A stretch of 64,000 nt of DNA from Paenibacillus ginsengihumi DSM 21568 (GTDB taxonomy: Bacteria; Bacillota; Bacilli; Paenibacillales; NBRC-103111). The stretch lies in NCBI RefSeq assembly GCF_000380965.1, contig NZ_KB905557.1:1-64000 (forward strand), written 5' to 3'. Made by a program: the position numbers and the translations under genes. The notes beneath the pieces were generated by a model. The model searched no databases. It was not told the DNA's origin and saw nothing but the letters and a program-made list of their open reading frames with translations. The number at the start of each line of letters is the position of its first letter. Position 1 is the first letter of the stretch. Below, in pieces: positions 18,911 to 27,236 of the stretch.

Positions 18911-18944
18911 AAAAAAAAGAAATTCGGATGAACAATCCGAATTT
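18911..18944 (-). terminator. Rho-independent terminator of the two-component operon
   Basis: On the minus strand a 10-bp stem (AAATTCGGAT / ATCCGAATTT) with loop TGTTC is followed by CTTTTTTTTG. It separates the kinase gene from the RND pump gene, so the pump needs its own promoter. Confidence 0.88.
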
Positions 18945-18957
18945 TCGCGGGAACTGG

Positions 18958-20343
18958 TTATGATTGGGACTCGTTGTAGGAGACGATCGGCAGCGTAATG
19001 GTAAAAGCGGAGCCTTGGCCGGGCTTGCTCGCCACTTCGACGGCACCGCCGTGAAGCTCGACGATCGTTCTCACAATCGATAATCCGAGGCCGCTGCCGT
19101 CCGTTTTTTTGTCACGGGAAGCGTCTGCTTTGTAGAATCGTTCGAAGATGCGCTCCTGATCCTCGGCGGAGATGCCGATTCCGCTGTCCTGAATCAATAC
19201 CTTCACTTTGTCGGTGAGTGCGGTGAGGCGGACCAGGATTCTTCCACCGGCGGGGGTAAATTTGATGGCGTTGCTGAGCAAATTCATCCAGACCTGGTTC
19301 ATCTGATCGGCGTCGGCCCTGAATTTCACCTTCGGCAAATCGAGCTGCAGCTCCAGCTGCTTCGCGCTCCACTGCGGCTCGAGCGTCACGACGATGCGGC
19401 GCAGCTGCTCGGCCAAATCGAAGGTCGTCGGATGGAACGGATGATGCTCCGACTGCAGCGATACGAGCTTTAACAGGTTGTCGCCCAGGCGCGATAATCG
19501 TTCGCTCTCCCGTTCGATAATTTCCAAATATCGCTTCCGGTCCTCCTCCTTCATCCCGCTTTGCCGCAGCGCCTTGGAATAACCGCGAATGGAAGTCAGC
19601 GGCGATTGAATTTCGTGGGATACATTAGATACGAAGTCTTGTCTCATCTGCTCCAGCTTCTGCAGCTTGGCGGCCATCGAATTGAAGCTTTTCAGCAAAA
19701 TGCCGATTTCGTCATGGAGTTTCAGCTTGATTTGCACATCGAAGTTGCCTCTGGCCAGCGCCTGGGTAGCCGATGTCAGCTTCTTGATCGGATGGACGAT
19801 ATAACGGGATACGATCGCGATCAGGAAGCTGCCGATGCACAAAACGAGGGCCAGCACGGTCAAGATGGCGGATGCCGCATATGACCTGGCGGCTGGCGAA
19901 AAGTGCGGCGAAATGAACAGCGCGTAGCTCCGGCCGCCTACGGTTAGCGGCAGGCCGATGGTCATGGCGTCCGGGTCGCGAAGCGACTTGTTCTCGTAGG
20001 CTTCGCCCTGCAGCACTCGAGTTACTACCGAACGGTTCAGCTTGGACAACGTTTCGCTTTCGTCCGCCCTGATCGCTTGCAATCGGCCTTCGTCGTCCGC
20101 CAAAGCAAGGGACACCGATTCGTTCAGCCGTGAGATGCTTTCCAACAAAGGGATAAGCAGCCCGGGCTCCACATGCTGGCTCATCGCGGCCAGTTCCTCC
20201 CCGATGTGCAGCAAATCGTTGTGCGTCTTCGTCAGCAACCGGTCCCCATTGAAGAAAAAGAAGAGGTGAAAACTAAGACCCATACTGAGCAGGACGGCAG
20301 CTGAAAACGTAATGACCATGCGCAAATACAGCGTCTTGATCAT
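18958..20343 (-). CDS. HAMP-domain sensor histidine kinase
   Basis: The 461-residue membrane kinase has TM1 (VITFSAAVLLSMGLSFHLFF), an extracellular sensor of about 120 residues, and TM2 (SAILTVLALVLCIGSFLIAIV). HAMP follows (HPIKKLTSATQALARGNFD). HisKA is SNVSHEIQSPLTSIRGY with phospho-acceptor His near 243; Gln follows Ile where the usual motif has Leu-Lys or Leu-Arg. HATPase carries NLLSNAIKFTP, DSGIGI and GSGLGLSIV. Its start overlaps the response-regulator stop by 4 bp, so the two are translationally coupled partners. The signal is unknown; the adjacent RND pump suggests an envelope stress or antimicrobial compound. Confidence 0.93.
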   Translation of the reverse strand: MIKTLYLRMVITFSAAVLLSMGLSFHLFFFFNGDRLLTKTHNDLLHIGEELAAMSQHVEPGLLIPLLESISRLNESVSLALADDEGRLQAIRADESETLSKLNRSVVTRVLQGEAYENKSLRDPDAMTIGLPLTVGGRSYALFISPHFSPAARSYAASAILTVLALVLCIGSFLIAIVSRYIVHPIKKLTSATQALARGNFDVQIKLKLHDEIGILLKSFNSMAAKLQKLEQMRQDFVSNVSHEIQSPLTSIRGYSKALRQSGMKEEDRKRYLEIIERESERLSRLGDNLLKLVSLQSEHHPFHPTTFDLAEQLRRIVVTLEPQWSAKQLELQLDLPKVKFRADADQMNQVWMNLLSNAIKFTPAGGRILVRLTALTDKVKVLIQDSGIGISAEDQERIFERFYKADASRDKKTDGSGLGLSIVRTIVELHGGAVEVASKPGQGSAFTITLPIVSYNESQS

Positions 20344-21020
20344 GAGCTCACCTCGAGCCGGTAGCCGAGCCCGCGAATCGTGGCAATGACGAAACGGTCC
20401 GCAGCGCTCTCGAAGCGCTCCCTCAGCCGTTTGATATGGACGTCGATAGTGCGCTCATCCCCTTCGTAATCGATCCCCCAGATCAGCTCGATCAGCTGCG
20501 CCCGCGTAAAAATTTGCGAAGGGTAGCTGGCCAGCGTAAACAGCAGCTCGAACTCCTTCGGCGGAAGCAGGATCGTCTCTTTCTGCATGTACACCTCGTA
20601 AGTCGAACGGTCGATCACGATATCATGAATTTGGATCTTTTGGGACGAGGCGATGCGGTAGCGCTTCAGCAGCGCCTTCACCCGCATCGTCAGCTCGACC
20701 GGATCGAATGGCTTGACCACGTAATCGTCCGTGCCGAGATGGAAGCCCTTCACCTTGTCGGCGGACTCCCCTTTGGCCGTGACCATGAGCAGTGGCAAAT
20801 CCGGATACCGCCGCCGAATTTCGCGGCACAGCTCCCAGCCGTCCATATACGGCATCATAATATCGAGCACGACCAGATTGACGGCCCCTTTGTTCAATAG
20901 CTCGATCGCTTCCTTGCCGTTGCCCGCTTCGATCACCTCCAGCCCTTCGGCGGCGATATAAAGGCGCATCAGCTCGCGAATGTCCGGATCGTCGTCGACC
21001 AGTAAAATTTTGGCTGCCAT
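20340..21020 (-). CDS. OmpR/PhoB-family response regulator
   Basis: The receiver domain begins AAKILLVDDDPDIREL, has the phospho-acceptor Asp in VVLDIMMPYMDGWE near residue 53 and the conserved Lys in VVKPFDP near 102. A C-terminal winged helix follows (LPPKEFELLFTLASYPSQIF, then DERTIDVHIKRLRERFE). The total of 226 residues is normal for the family. The ATG at 21020 follows GAGGTG by seven bases; the ATG three bases earlier is closer to the site and less likely. It is the first gene of the pair with the downstream kinase. Probable targets include its own operon and the RND pump promoter. Confidence 0.94.
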   Translation of the reverse strand: MAAKILLVDDDPDIRELMRLYIAAEGLEVIEAGNGKEAIELLNKGAVNLVVLDIMMPYMDGWELCREIRRRYPDLPLLMVTAKGESADKVKGFHLGTDDYVVKPFDPVELTMRVKALLKRYRIASSQKIQIHDIVIDRSTYEVYMQKETILLPPKEFELLFTLASYPSQIFTRAQLIELIWGIDYEGDERTIDVHIKRLRERFESAADRFVIATIRGLGYRLEVSS

Positions 21021-21078
21021 CATGAACCACCTCAAGCGGAGAGTAAATAACGTATTTGGAAAAATGATTGTACCTCCC

Positions 21079-21107
21079 ATTTAATCAAAAAATGGGGCGT
21101 TTGTCAC
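21079..21107 (-). promoter_or_regulatory. Possible promoter of the two-component operon
   Basis: Minus strand GTGACA (21107-21102), 17 bases, then TTAAAT (21084-21079), about 60 bases before the regulator start. The -10 match is moderate. Confidence 0.4.
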
Positions 21108-21275
21108 ATGAGGCGATTTCGCCTATGTGGGGCCGGGCAACGACGGCGACCGCCCCGTGCATTTGTACGGCACTATCCTGAAATTCGAGCCGAACCGCAC
21201 TTTGAGTTACCGCACTTTTCGTCACTCGTTCGACGGCATGAAACGGTGATAGAGGCCTCCCGAAAAGCTCGCTCA

Positions 21276-21310
21276 ACGGAAAAACCGCCCCGATAAGGAG
21301 CGGCGAAAAT
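21276..21310 (-). terminator. Rho-independent terminator after the YmaF gene
   Basis: On the minus strand CCGCTCC-TTATC-GGGGCGG is followed by TTTTTCC, 28 bp past the ymaF-like stop codon. Confidence 0.75.
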
Positions 21311-21337
21311 TCCGTTTGAATTCCATTGAATTGGCAG

Positions 21338-21724
21338 TCATACCTCGTTGCCTGTCGCGCCTTTATAACGATGAGTATGCGGAGGCATTCCGTTTACGGT
21401 AGTGAACCCTTCGAAATAGTGAATATGTCCGCCGCCCGGAACATCAATCGCCGGTCCCGTAACTCCATGGATCGTGTGCGTATGTCCATGGTTGAACGAG
21501 GTTACGGTATGATAACGGTGGACGTGCGGAACGCCGCTCGGCGCCGGCTCCGTCGTCCCTACGTATTGATGAGTATGTCCCGCGTCGTAGGAGGTCACGC
21601 CGGAGAACGGATGGACGTGATAGATCGGCCGACCGTCCCAGGAAGTCAAATAAAGACGATGCGAATGGGCATTATCGCCATCGCTTGAGTGAAACACAAA
21701 TCCCGCCACAGGAATCTTTTGCAC
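21338..21724 (-). CDS. YmaF-family histidine-rich protein
   Basis: The 128-residue protein is built of short imperfect repeats, each centred on HxH and followed by an aromatic or glycine turn. The HxH elements are AHSHRLY, YHVHPF, GHTHQY, PHVHRYH, GHTHTIH, GHIHYF and PHTHRY. This matches the YmaF family of Bacillus, whose function is not established. The spaced His pairs suggest metal binding or an extended beta structure of spore or envelope type; that is inference. There is no signal peptide. The GTG start lies eight bases after GGGGAG. It forms a monocistronic unit between a terminator and a flavoprotein gene. Confidence 0.85.
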   Translation of the reverse strand: MQKIPVAGFVFHSSDGDNAHSHRLYLTSWDGRPIYHVHPFSGVTSYDAGHTHQYVGTTEPAPSGVPHVHRYHTVTSFNHGHTHTIHGVTGPAIDVPGGGHIHYFEGFTTVNGMPPHTHRYKGATGNEV

Positions 21725-21832
21725 CCTGCCATCTCCCCTTCAATGATTTCGTAATACCTTATGCTCGTATCCCTGGAGATGGCATGGGTGATTATGCCAA
21801 ATAAGTCAACAAATGATCCGCCCCGGACGTCT

Positions 21833-22741
21833 TCAACGCACTTTCCATTCCTCTTCAATGTAGTCCGCCATGACAGCCATCGCCGCTTTGCTGCCGGAGG
21901 CCGCGGCATAAATCAATTGGGAAGGCATCACATAAGCCGTATCCCCGGCGGCATACACTCCGGCCGCAGCGGTTCTGCCCATCTCATCGGTCACAATCCC
22001 GCCGTTTTCTGCCGTTTCGCAGCCGAGCGCTTCAGCGAACCTCGCGTTAGGAACAAACGCGCAGCCTACCAATCCGCCGCTCCGCTCAATATGCGTGCCA
22101 TCCGTAAAATGTACCCGTTCCAGCTTGCCGTTCTGTCCGGAAAACTTGGCAATCGGCGTTTCGATAATCCGCATGCCCCTGGACGCAAGCAGTTGCCGCT
22201 GTTCGGCGCCTAAAGGGGCGGGACCGTTCGTGCACACTACAATATCCTGACTCCAATTATAAAGCAGCTTGGCCATATGAAATACGTGTTGATTGTCCGC
22301 AACGATGACCAGCGGCTGATCTCTCAGCTCCCAACCGTCGCAAAAAGGGCAGTTGAACAAGCTTTTCCCGTAAAAGTCGCGCAGTCCCTCGATATCGGGC
22401 AGCGCCTCCTTCATTCCGGCAGCCAGGATCAGCCTGCGCGCTTGCACCTGCTCGCCGGATATGGAGCGGATGACAAAACCGGGCTCCGCTCGGCGAATTT
22501 CGCTCACCTCGGACGGCCGGTGCTCGACCGACGGGTAGCTGAGCACTTCCTCGTAAGCGATGCGCCGAAACTCGCCCGGCTTGATCCCGTCCCGCGTAAT
22601 GAATCCGTGGGAAGCGTGCGTTACGCCGTTGCGCGGCTGACCGTTGTCGAAGAGAACAACGCTCCGTCTTGCTCGTCCCAGCACCAGCGCCGCATTCAAT
22701 CCCGCCGGCCCTCCGCCGACAATGGCACAATCGTAAAGCAT
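21833..22741 (-). CDS. Thioredoxin-reductase-like NAD(P)/FAD oxidoreductase
   Basis: The 302-residue flavoprotein has the N-terminal FAD Rossmann motif CAIVGGGPAGLNAALVLG. A redox-active pair lies in NCPFCDGWE near residue 134, and the second dinucleotide site is degenerate (LVIVADNQHVF, not GxGxxG). The C-terminal FAD motif is GVYAAGDTA. Length and the single CxxC fit the short TrxB-like oxidoreductases. The absent GxGxxA motif hints at a partner other than NADPH-thioredoxin. The ATG follows GGAGGG by eight bases. Upstream lie a palindrome (22773-22791) and a strong SigA-like promoter with a leader of about 190 bases. Confidence 0.9.
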   Translation of the reverse strand: MLYDCAIVGGGPAGLNAALVLGRARRSVVLFDNGQPRNGVTHASHGFITRDGIKPGEFRRIAYEEVLSYPSVEHRPSEVSEIRRAEPGFVIRSISGEQVQARRLILAAGMKEALPDIEGLRDFYGKSLFNCPFCDGWELRDQPLVIVADNQHVFHMAKLLYNWSQDIVVCTNGPAPLGAEQRQLLASRGMRIIETPIAKFSGQNGKLERVHFTDGTHIERSGGLVGCAFVPNARFAEALGCETAENGGIVTDEMGRTAAAGVYAAGDTAYVMPSQLIYAAASGSKAAMAVMADYIEEEWKVR

Positions 22742-22772
22742 AAGCTAATCCCTCCACGCTAAAATGGTTTTC

Positions 22773-22791
22773 ACGGATATTCAATATCCGT
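22773..22791. promoter_or_regulatory. Palindromic operator candidate upstream of the flavoprotein gene
   Basis: ACGGATATT-C-AATATCCGT is a perfect 9-1-9 inverted repeat about 30 bases upstream of the start codon. Its size and symmetry fit a dimeric helix-turn-helix regulator, for example of the Rrf2, MarR or TetR type. No regulator gene lies beside it in this window. Confidence 0.55.
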
Positions 22792-22939
22792 AATTCAATA
22801 AAACAAAGCCCTGCCGATTGCAAGGAAATGCCCTTGGTTTGGCCAGCTCGATCATTTGGGCATTCTTTAGTCCCATTCCATCGTTTCCCGCCCGTAAGCA
22901 TCACTTGATGGATAAGGCATTGATAGACTTTGTGTATCT

Positions 22940-22968
22940 ATAATAACCTCGATTCGCAAGCGTGTCAA
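22940..22968 (-). promoter_or_regulatory. SigA-type promoter reading toward the flavoprotein gene
   Basis: Minus strand TTGACA (22968-22963), exactly 17 bases, TATTAT (22945-22940). It predicts a 5' leader near 190 nt that contains AATGCCC..GGGCATT and the downstream palindrome. Confidence 0.7.
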
Positions 22969-23182
22969 GAACTCACACAAGACCGCCAGCAAAGCTGCCC
23001 AAAATTCCCCTTTTAAGAGAATTTCGGACTGCCTCCTGTTTCCATTTCTTCAACGTTCGTTTCATCGATCCATTTTACCCACCCCTTATGGATAAAGGAG
23101 CGGAGCAGCTTGGGCATAGAGCTTCTTGCTGGACAGCAGAAATCGATAGGACGTGTCGTGCCGCTGATGAACCGGATCGCGC

Positions 23183-23632
23183 TTGTCGGACTCCATTTTG
23201 CCGGGCTCCGCTGTCGATTGGAAAAGAGGGAAAACAAGCCATCATTTCGATGGCAACGCCCAAAATCGTGATATTCAGGTTTCTGATGGTTCGGCCAAGC
23301 CTCGGTTCTCGATGGTCGTCCGCGATTCATTCACGGAGAAGGAGCTCATCGAAAAGGTGCAGGAGCAAATTAAAACGGAAATCCGCAGCACGTATATCGA
23401 AGGATTAAAGACGAAAGCCGACCTGTATTCGTTGGAGCTTGTTCTCTATCGCGAGCAATACCCGCTGTGGAAAACTCTCCAGGCCGGGAACCGCTTCTGG
23501 CTGCAGCGCGATTCCATACAGTCGATCGCTGTGAAGGTGTTCATGAAGAACCGGGGAATACTGAAAATGCATCCAAGAAAAATGCCGCAAGACATGGAGG
23601 ACTCCGGAGAGCGAGCAGACGACCATGAATGA
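23183..23632 (+). pseudogene. Fragment of a Ger(x)C-type spore germination protein
   Basis: The frame ends with a recognisable Ger(x)C C-terminal domain: FTEKELIEKVQEQIKTEIRS, GLKTKADLYSLELVLYREQY, then PLWKTL and IAVKVFMKNRGI. Intact GerAC-like lipoproteins are about 370-400 residues with a signal peptide and lipobox. Here only the last 110 or so residues remain, and the sequence before 23240 shows no family similarity in any frame. No GerAA or GerAB partners lie nearby. It is a relic of a nutrient-receptor operon. Confidence 0.65.
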
Positions 23633-23721
23633 AACCCGCTGCCCGCCCCTTGTCATCCATCAGCATTCAGGCCGACGCAGGGATACCCGATCGAGCCGGG
23701 AGGAGGCCCAATCGGCGCTTT

Positions 23722-24753
23722 CTACCGCTTTCGGCAAATCGCTTCCGTGATCAGGTAAGAAATAGCGGCCTCCGCTCCCTGATTCAGATTGACGCCCGCT
23801 TCGCCGATGCCGTCGTAACAGCTCCCGTCTGCAGCGCTGGCCATCGGTTCGCCGGCATCGTTCGCTCCGTGGAACCAGTCCCGGCAGCGGGCCGCCGTTT
23901 CGGCGTAATGGGCGCGTCCCGTCAATTCGCAGGCTTTGGCCGAAGCCAGGCACAGCTTCATGACGTCGATCGGCTGCTGATCCCAGACCGCTCTGCTGCC
24001 CGGCGTGCACCATCCCCTGTTGCCGACAGGGCGGATTCGTCCATTCTCCCCCGTCGACAAGCGGATGAGAAAATCCAGACTTTCCGTCGCGACGTTAAGC
24101 AGCTCCTCATCCTTCAAAGCCTCGTATGCGCACAGCAGCCCCCACGGCATCAGCGCGTTGCTGTAGGCGACGACCGGCTCGAACCACGGCCAATCGGCCG
24201 AGGCGTTCCTCCGGTAGGCGTCGGTCAGCTTCGCCGCAAGCCGTCTTAGCTCCTCCTCCGCAGCCAGCGGATATCGCTCGGCGATCAGCAGACTGAGCGC
24301 CGCCATCGCATAAGCCCATCCGCGCGGGAAGCGCATGGTTTCGACCAAAGGCAGCGCCTTCTCCAGCAGCGCAGCAGCGGCCAGGCGGCGCTCCCGCTCC
24401 CGCAGGCGGGTGTAGGCGACCGCGCCGGCCCACAGGCAGCGGCCGAGGCAGTCGTCCGACGCCGACTCCGGCTCCTTCGTGCGGTCGTAAGCGATGTTGT
24501 TGTGAAATTGCCCCCGCTCGTCCTGCACCCACAGCATAAAGGACAAGTACGTATCGATCAGCTGGTGAAGCTCCTCGGCGCGCGCTGCCTCGACCAGCTC
24601 TAACCACTCCAGGCAAGCCCACAGCGCCCTCGCCTGATCGTCCGTGCTGTAGCCTTCCCTGCGGCGGGGGATGCTTCCTAAGGCATGCTCCAGAATGCCC
24701 GTATCGTCGGTCAGCCGTCGCAGATGCTTCAGCGGATCAGCCGGCGAATTCAA
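23722..24753 (-). CDS. (alpha/alpha)6-barrel glycan-processing-like protein
   Basis: The 343-residue soluble protein is rich in helices with motifs of six-hairpin glycosidase-like proteins: GYSTDDQARALWACLEW near 34-50, SASDDCLGRCLWAGAVAYT near 95-113, and WCTPGSRAVWDQQPIDVM near 260. No signal peptide is present, so it is cytoplasmic. Proteins with the YSTDDQAR / DD..GR.LWA pattern commonly sit beside or are fused to GT4 glycosyltransferases. Here the GT4 gene overlaps its start by 17 bp. It is the last gene of a nucleotidyltransferase-GT4-barrel operon. Whether it trims or phosphorolyses the glycan or helps the transferase is unknown. Confidence 0.75.
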   Translation of the reverse strand: MNSPADPLKHLRRLTDDTGILEHALGSIPRRREGYSTDDQARALWACLEWLELVEAARAEELHQLIDTYLSFMLWVQDERGQFHNNIAYDRTKEPESASDDCLGRCLWAGAVAYTRLRERERRLAAAALLEKALPLVETMRFPRGWAYAMAALSLLIAERYPLAAEEELRRLAAKLTDAYRRNASADWPWFEPVVAYSNALMPWGLLCAYEALKDEELLNVATESLDFLIRLSTGENGRIRPVGNRGWCTPGSRAVWDQQPIDVMKLCLASAKACELTGRAHYAETAARCRDWFHGANDAGEPMASAADGSCYDGIGEAGVNLNQGAEAAISYLITEAICRKR

Positions 24754-25888
24754 GCTGCCTCACCCCGTTGAACAAAGCGGCGTGCCGCCTGCCGATTTCC
24801 GGCCAATGCATCGCTTGGCCGATGCGCCCGATGCGCTGGCTCCACGCCTCCAGCTGTGCGTCGTCTGCCAGCAGCGAGGCGATTTTCTCCGTCCAGTCCG
24901 CCTCCGCGCCAAAATTTAGCAGCAGCTCGGGATAATCGCCGAGCAGGTCGGTCGCATACGAATACGGCGTCGACAATACCGGCCTGCCCAGTCCCACGGC
25001 GTACGCCAGCGTGCCGCTCGTGATCTGCTGCATACCCGGGTACGGCGTAACATACAGATCGCAGCCCATAATATGGCGCACGAGATCTGATTCATCCATA
25101 TACCGGTCTATCATAACGACGTGCTCTTCCATGCCGCTGCAGCGAATCCGCTCCTTCAGCTCCTCGCGGTAATGCTCGCCTTCCCGTTTTTTCACTTCGG
25201 GGTGCGTTTGTCCGACGATGGCGTACAGCACGTTCGGAACGCGGGAAGCGATGTTGGGCAGCACGTTCAGAATCAATTCAAGGCCCTTGCCGCGGCTGAG
25301 CAGACCGAACGTCATCAGCACCTTGCGGCCCCGCCAGTTCAATTGCTCGCGGATCGCTTCCCGGCTACCGGACGGAGGCTCGGGCGTCCCGTGCGGGATA
25401 AAGTGAATTTTTTCTGCGGGAATGCCGAACGCCTCCTGCAAGTAAACGGTTGCCTTCCGGTTCATTACGACGATTCTCGCGCTCTTCTCGGCAATTTCAT
25501 GCTGAATGGCCGCATATGGCGGCTTCGGCTGCTCGAATACCGTATGGAAGGTGGTGACGAGCGGCTTGCGCAAATGCCGTACGAATTCCAATACAAAGGC
25601 CCCTGCCTCGCCCCCGAAAATGCCGAACTCATGCTGCAGCGACACGACGTCAATATCGGAATGGTTGATTTTTCGCGCCATCTTCACGTAATCTTCCTTC
25701 CGATCCCGCATCAGCGGCCACAGGATTGGGCTTTTCCCCTGTTCGGCCGCCTGGCTGGAAAGCACGACGACCGGGTCCCTGCCCTTCCACTGCTTGGCTC
25801 CGTTCACAGCCTGCCGCAAATGAAAGGTGTACGTAGCCAGGCCGCACTTCTGCGGCACGTAGGTGCTGACGTAAGCAATGCGCGTCAT
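24737..25888 (-). CDS. GT4-family glycosyltransferase
   Basis: The 383-residue protein is a GT-B fold retaining glycosyltransferase. The N-terminal domain begins MTRIAYVSTYVPQKCGLATY, with SLQHEFGIFGGEAG near 97-110. The nucleotide-sugar domain has LMTFGLLSRGKGLELIL near 200, AIVGQTHPEV, CDLYVTPYPGMQQITSGTLA near 305 and a GRPVLSTPYSYA block. The open frame extends 148 codons upstream, but that part is a shadow of the preceding gene. The ATG at 25888 overlaps its stop (ATGA), which fixes the start. The donor is probably the NDP-sugar made by the upstream gene product, for example a GDP-mannose-like donor; acceptor unknown. Confidence 0.9.
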   Translation of the reverse strand: MTRIAYVSTYVPQKCGLATYTFHLRQAVNGAKQWKGRDPVVVLSSQAAEQGKSPILWPLMRDRKEDYVKMARKINHSDIDVVSLQHEFGIFGGEAGAFVLEFVRHLRKPLVTTFHTVFEQPKPPYAAIQHEIAEKSARIVVMNRKATVYLQEAFGIPAEKIHFIPHGTPEPPSGSREAIREQLNWRGRKVLMTFGLLSRGKGLELILNVLPNIASRVPNVLYAIVGQTHPEVKKREGEHYREELKERIRCSGMEEHVVMIDRYMDESDLVRHIMGCDLYVTPYPGMQQITSGTLAYAVGLGRPVLSTPYSYATDLLGDYPELLLNFGAEADWTEKIASLLADDAQLEAWSQRIGRIGQAMHWPEIGRRHAALFNGVRQLEFAG

Positions 25889-26925
25889 GCCTGCATCGCC
25901 TCCGTTCGAATCATAACCGCCTCGTGCATCGTTTGCTGCGGGCCCATCTCGACGTCGCAGCCGGCGATACAGCGGTTCACGACCGTACCGCTGCGAACCG
26001 TGCAGCGATCCCACAGAATCGTCTCCGCGCAGCGCACGTGGCCTTCGATGACGCTGTCGCTGCCAATGACGCTGAAGGGACCGATGATCGACCGCTCGCC
26101 GATGCGGACGCGATCTCCGATCAGCACTGGAGGGATGAGCAGCACGCCGGGATGAATGTCGCACTGCTTGCCAACCCAGATGCCTTTTCCGCTCGCTTTG
26201 CCGGGCAGCGGCAGCGGGCATGAGCGATTCAGCAAATCCCAATGAATTTGCCGGTAACGCTCCTTCGTCCCCATATCCATCCAATACCCGTCGATGCGCT
26301 TGCCGTACACTCCGGCGCCCTGCTCGATCCACATCGGGAACGTTTCCCGTTCGATCGACACTTCCCGCTGTTCGGGGATCGACTGCAGCGCCTTCTTATC
26401 TATGATATAAATGCCGGCATTGACCAGCCTGGACGGCGCTTCCTCCGGCGCGGGCTTTTCGACGAAGCGAAGAATGCGCCCTTGTTCGTCCTGTTCGACG
26501 ACGCCATAGTGCGACGGGTCATCCACCTCGGTCAGCGCTATCGTCACCGCTCCCTCATGGCGACGGTGAAACTGGATGAGCGGCGCAAGCTCGGTATAGT
26601 GAACAATATCCGCGTTGACGACGACGAACGTCTCCTCCAGATAAGGCTCCGCATTTTTGATCGCGCCGGCCGTGCCGAGCAGCTCATGCTCCACTGCATA
26701 CTCCATCGTGACGCCCCATTGGTCGCCCGTGCCGAAATAGCTGCGGATCAGCTCCGGGTAATGCTTGACCGCCACGACGATATGCCGGATTCCCTGCTGC
26801 TTCAGACGGATAACGAGATGCTCCAGCCAAGGACGATTGGCGACAGGCGCCATCGGCTTGGGCAAGTTCTCCGTCAGCGGTCTCAGCCGCGTTCCTAATC
26901 CTCCGGCGAGCAGCAATGCATTCAT
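25885..26925 (-). CDS. Sugar-phosphate nucleotidyltransferase with left-handed beta-helix tail
   Basis: The 346-residue protein has the pyrophosphorylase signature MNALLLAGGLGTRLRPLTEN, LPKPM, ELLGTAGAIKNAE, VNADI near 109, FVEKPAP and YWMDMGTKERYRQI. Hexapeptide repeats follow from about 255 (WVGKQCDIHPGVLLIPPVLI, DRVRIGERSIIG). This layout is that of mannose-1-phosphate guanylyltransferase or glucose-1-phosphate nucleotidyltransferase relatives. It makes an NDP-sugar in the cytoplasm for the GT4 enzyme encoded next. The start is preceded by GGAGGG. It is the first gene of the operon, separated from a CIRCE-like operator by a leader of about 280 bases. Confidence 0.9.
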   Translation of the reverse strand: MNALLLAGGLGTRLRPLTENLPKPMAPVANRPWLEHLVIRLKQQGIRHIVVAVKHYPELIRSYFGTGDQWGVTMEYAVEHELLGTAGAIKNAEPYLEETFVVVNADIVHYTELAPLIQFHRRHEGAVTIALTEVDDPSHYGVVEQDEQGRILRFVEKPAPEEAPSRLVNAGIYIIDKKALQSIPEQREVSIERETFPMWIEQGAGVYGKRIDGYWMDMGTKERYRQIHWDLLNRSCPLPLPGKASGKGIWVGKQCDIHPGVLLIPPVLIGDRVRIGERSIIGPFSVIGSDSVIEGHVRCAETILWDRCTVRSGTVVNRCIAGCDVEMGPQQTMHEAVMIRTEAMQA

Positions 26926-27205
26926 GATCGAATCACCCTCCTAAATAAAAAAAGAAGCTTCGTTTAAGCCAGGGATCCTCACGCCTTTCGGCCAAAAAAC
27001 TCCGTAATACGCGGTCCCGGAAATGCAACTGCGTATTGCGCAATTTGTTTGTGGACAATAACGGCTTGCCCGCCGCCTATCCAGTAGAAACCTTCGGTTT
27101 AAAAAAATCTTCTTCGTTGTCGTTATCCAATTTTTGGGAGCATGATCGTTTCGCTCAGCACAGGCCTCAGCTACCGCATAGCATCCTCCTTTCGCCCTCC
27201 CGTTG
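26926..27205 (-). other. Long untranslated leader of the nucleotidyltransferase operon
   Basis: This 280-base stretch lacks a credible gene. On the minus strand a good ribosome site (AAAGGAGG) right after the CIRCE-like element is followed only by two- to five-codon frames (ATG CGG TAG), as if a first gene had been lost. Inverted repeats include AATACGC..GCGTATT and GGCCGAAAGGC. I see no match to a riboswitch class I know. Confidence 0.45.
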
Positions 27206-27232
27206 TTAGCACTCGACCAAAACGATTGCTAA
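27206..27232. promoter_or_regulatory. CIRCE-like operator (HrcA site)
   Basis: TTAGCACTC (27206-27214), nine bases, GATTGCTAA (27224-27232). The CIRCE consensus is TTAGCACTC-N9-GAGTGCTAA, so one of 18 conserved bases differs. The 9-9-9 layout is exact. It lies just downstream of a minus-strand promoter, where HrcA sites normally sit. Confidence 0.8.
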
Positions 27233-27236
27233 CAAC

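Noticed and set aside
21108..21296. Short frames on both strands between the regulator and the YmaF gene.
   Set aside because: They overlap the terminator and a promoter candidate and show no family similarity or ribosome site.
26926..27205. A known riboswitch class in the leader of the nucleotidyltransferase operon.
   Set aside because: I compared it from memory with the purine, c-di-GMP, guanidine, FMN and TPP consensus patterns and found no convincing match. Only isolated short motifs were present.
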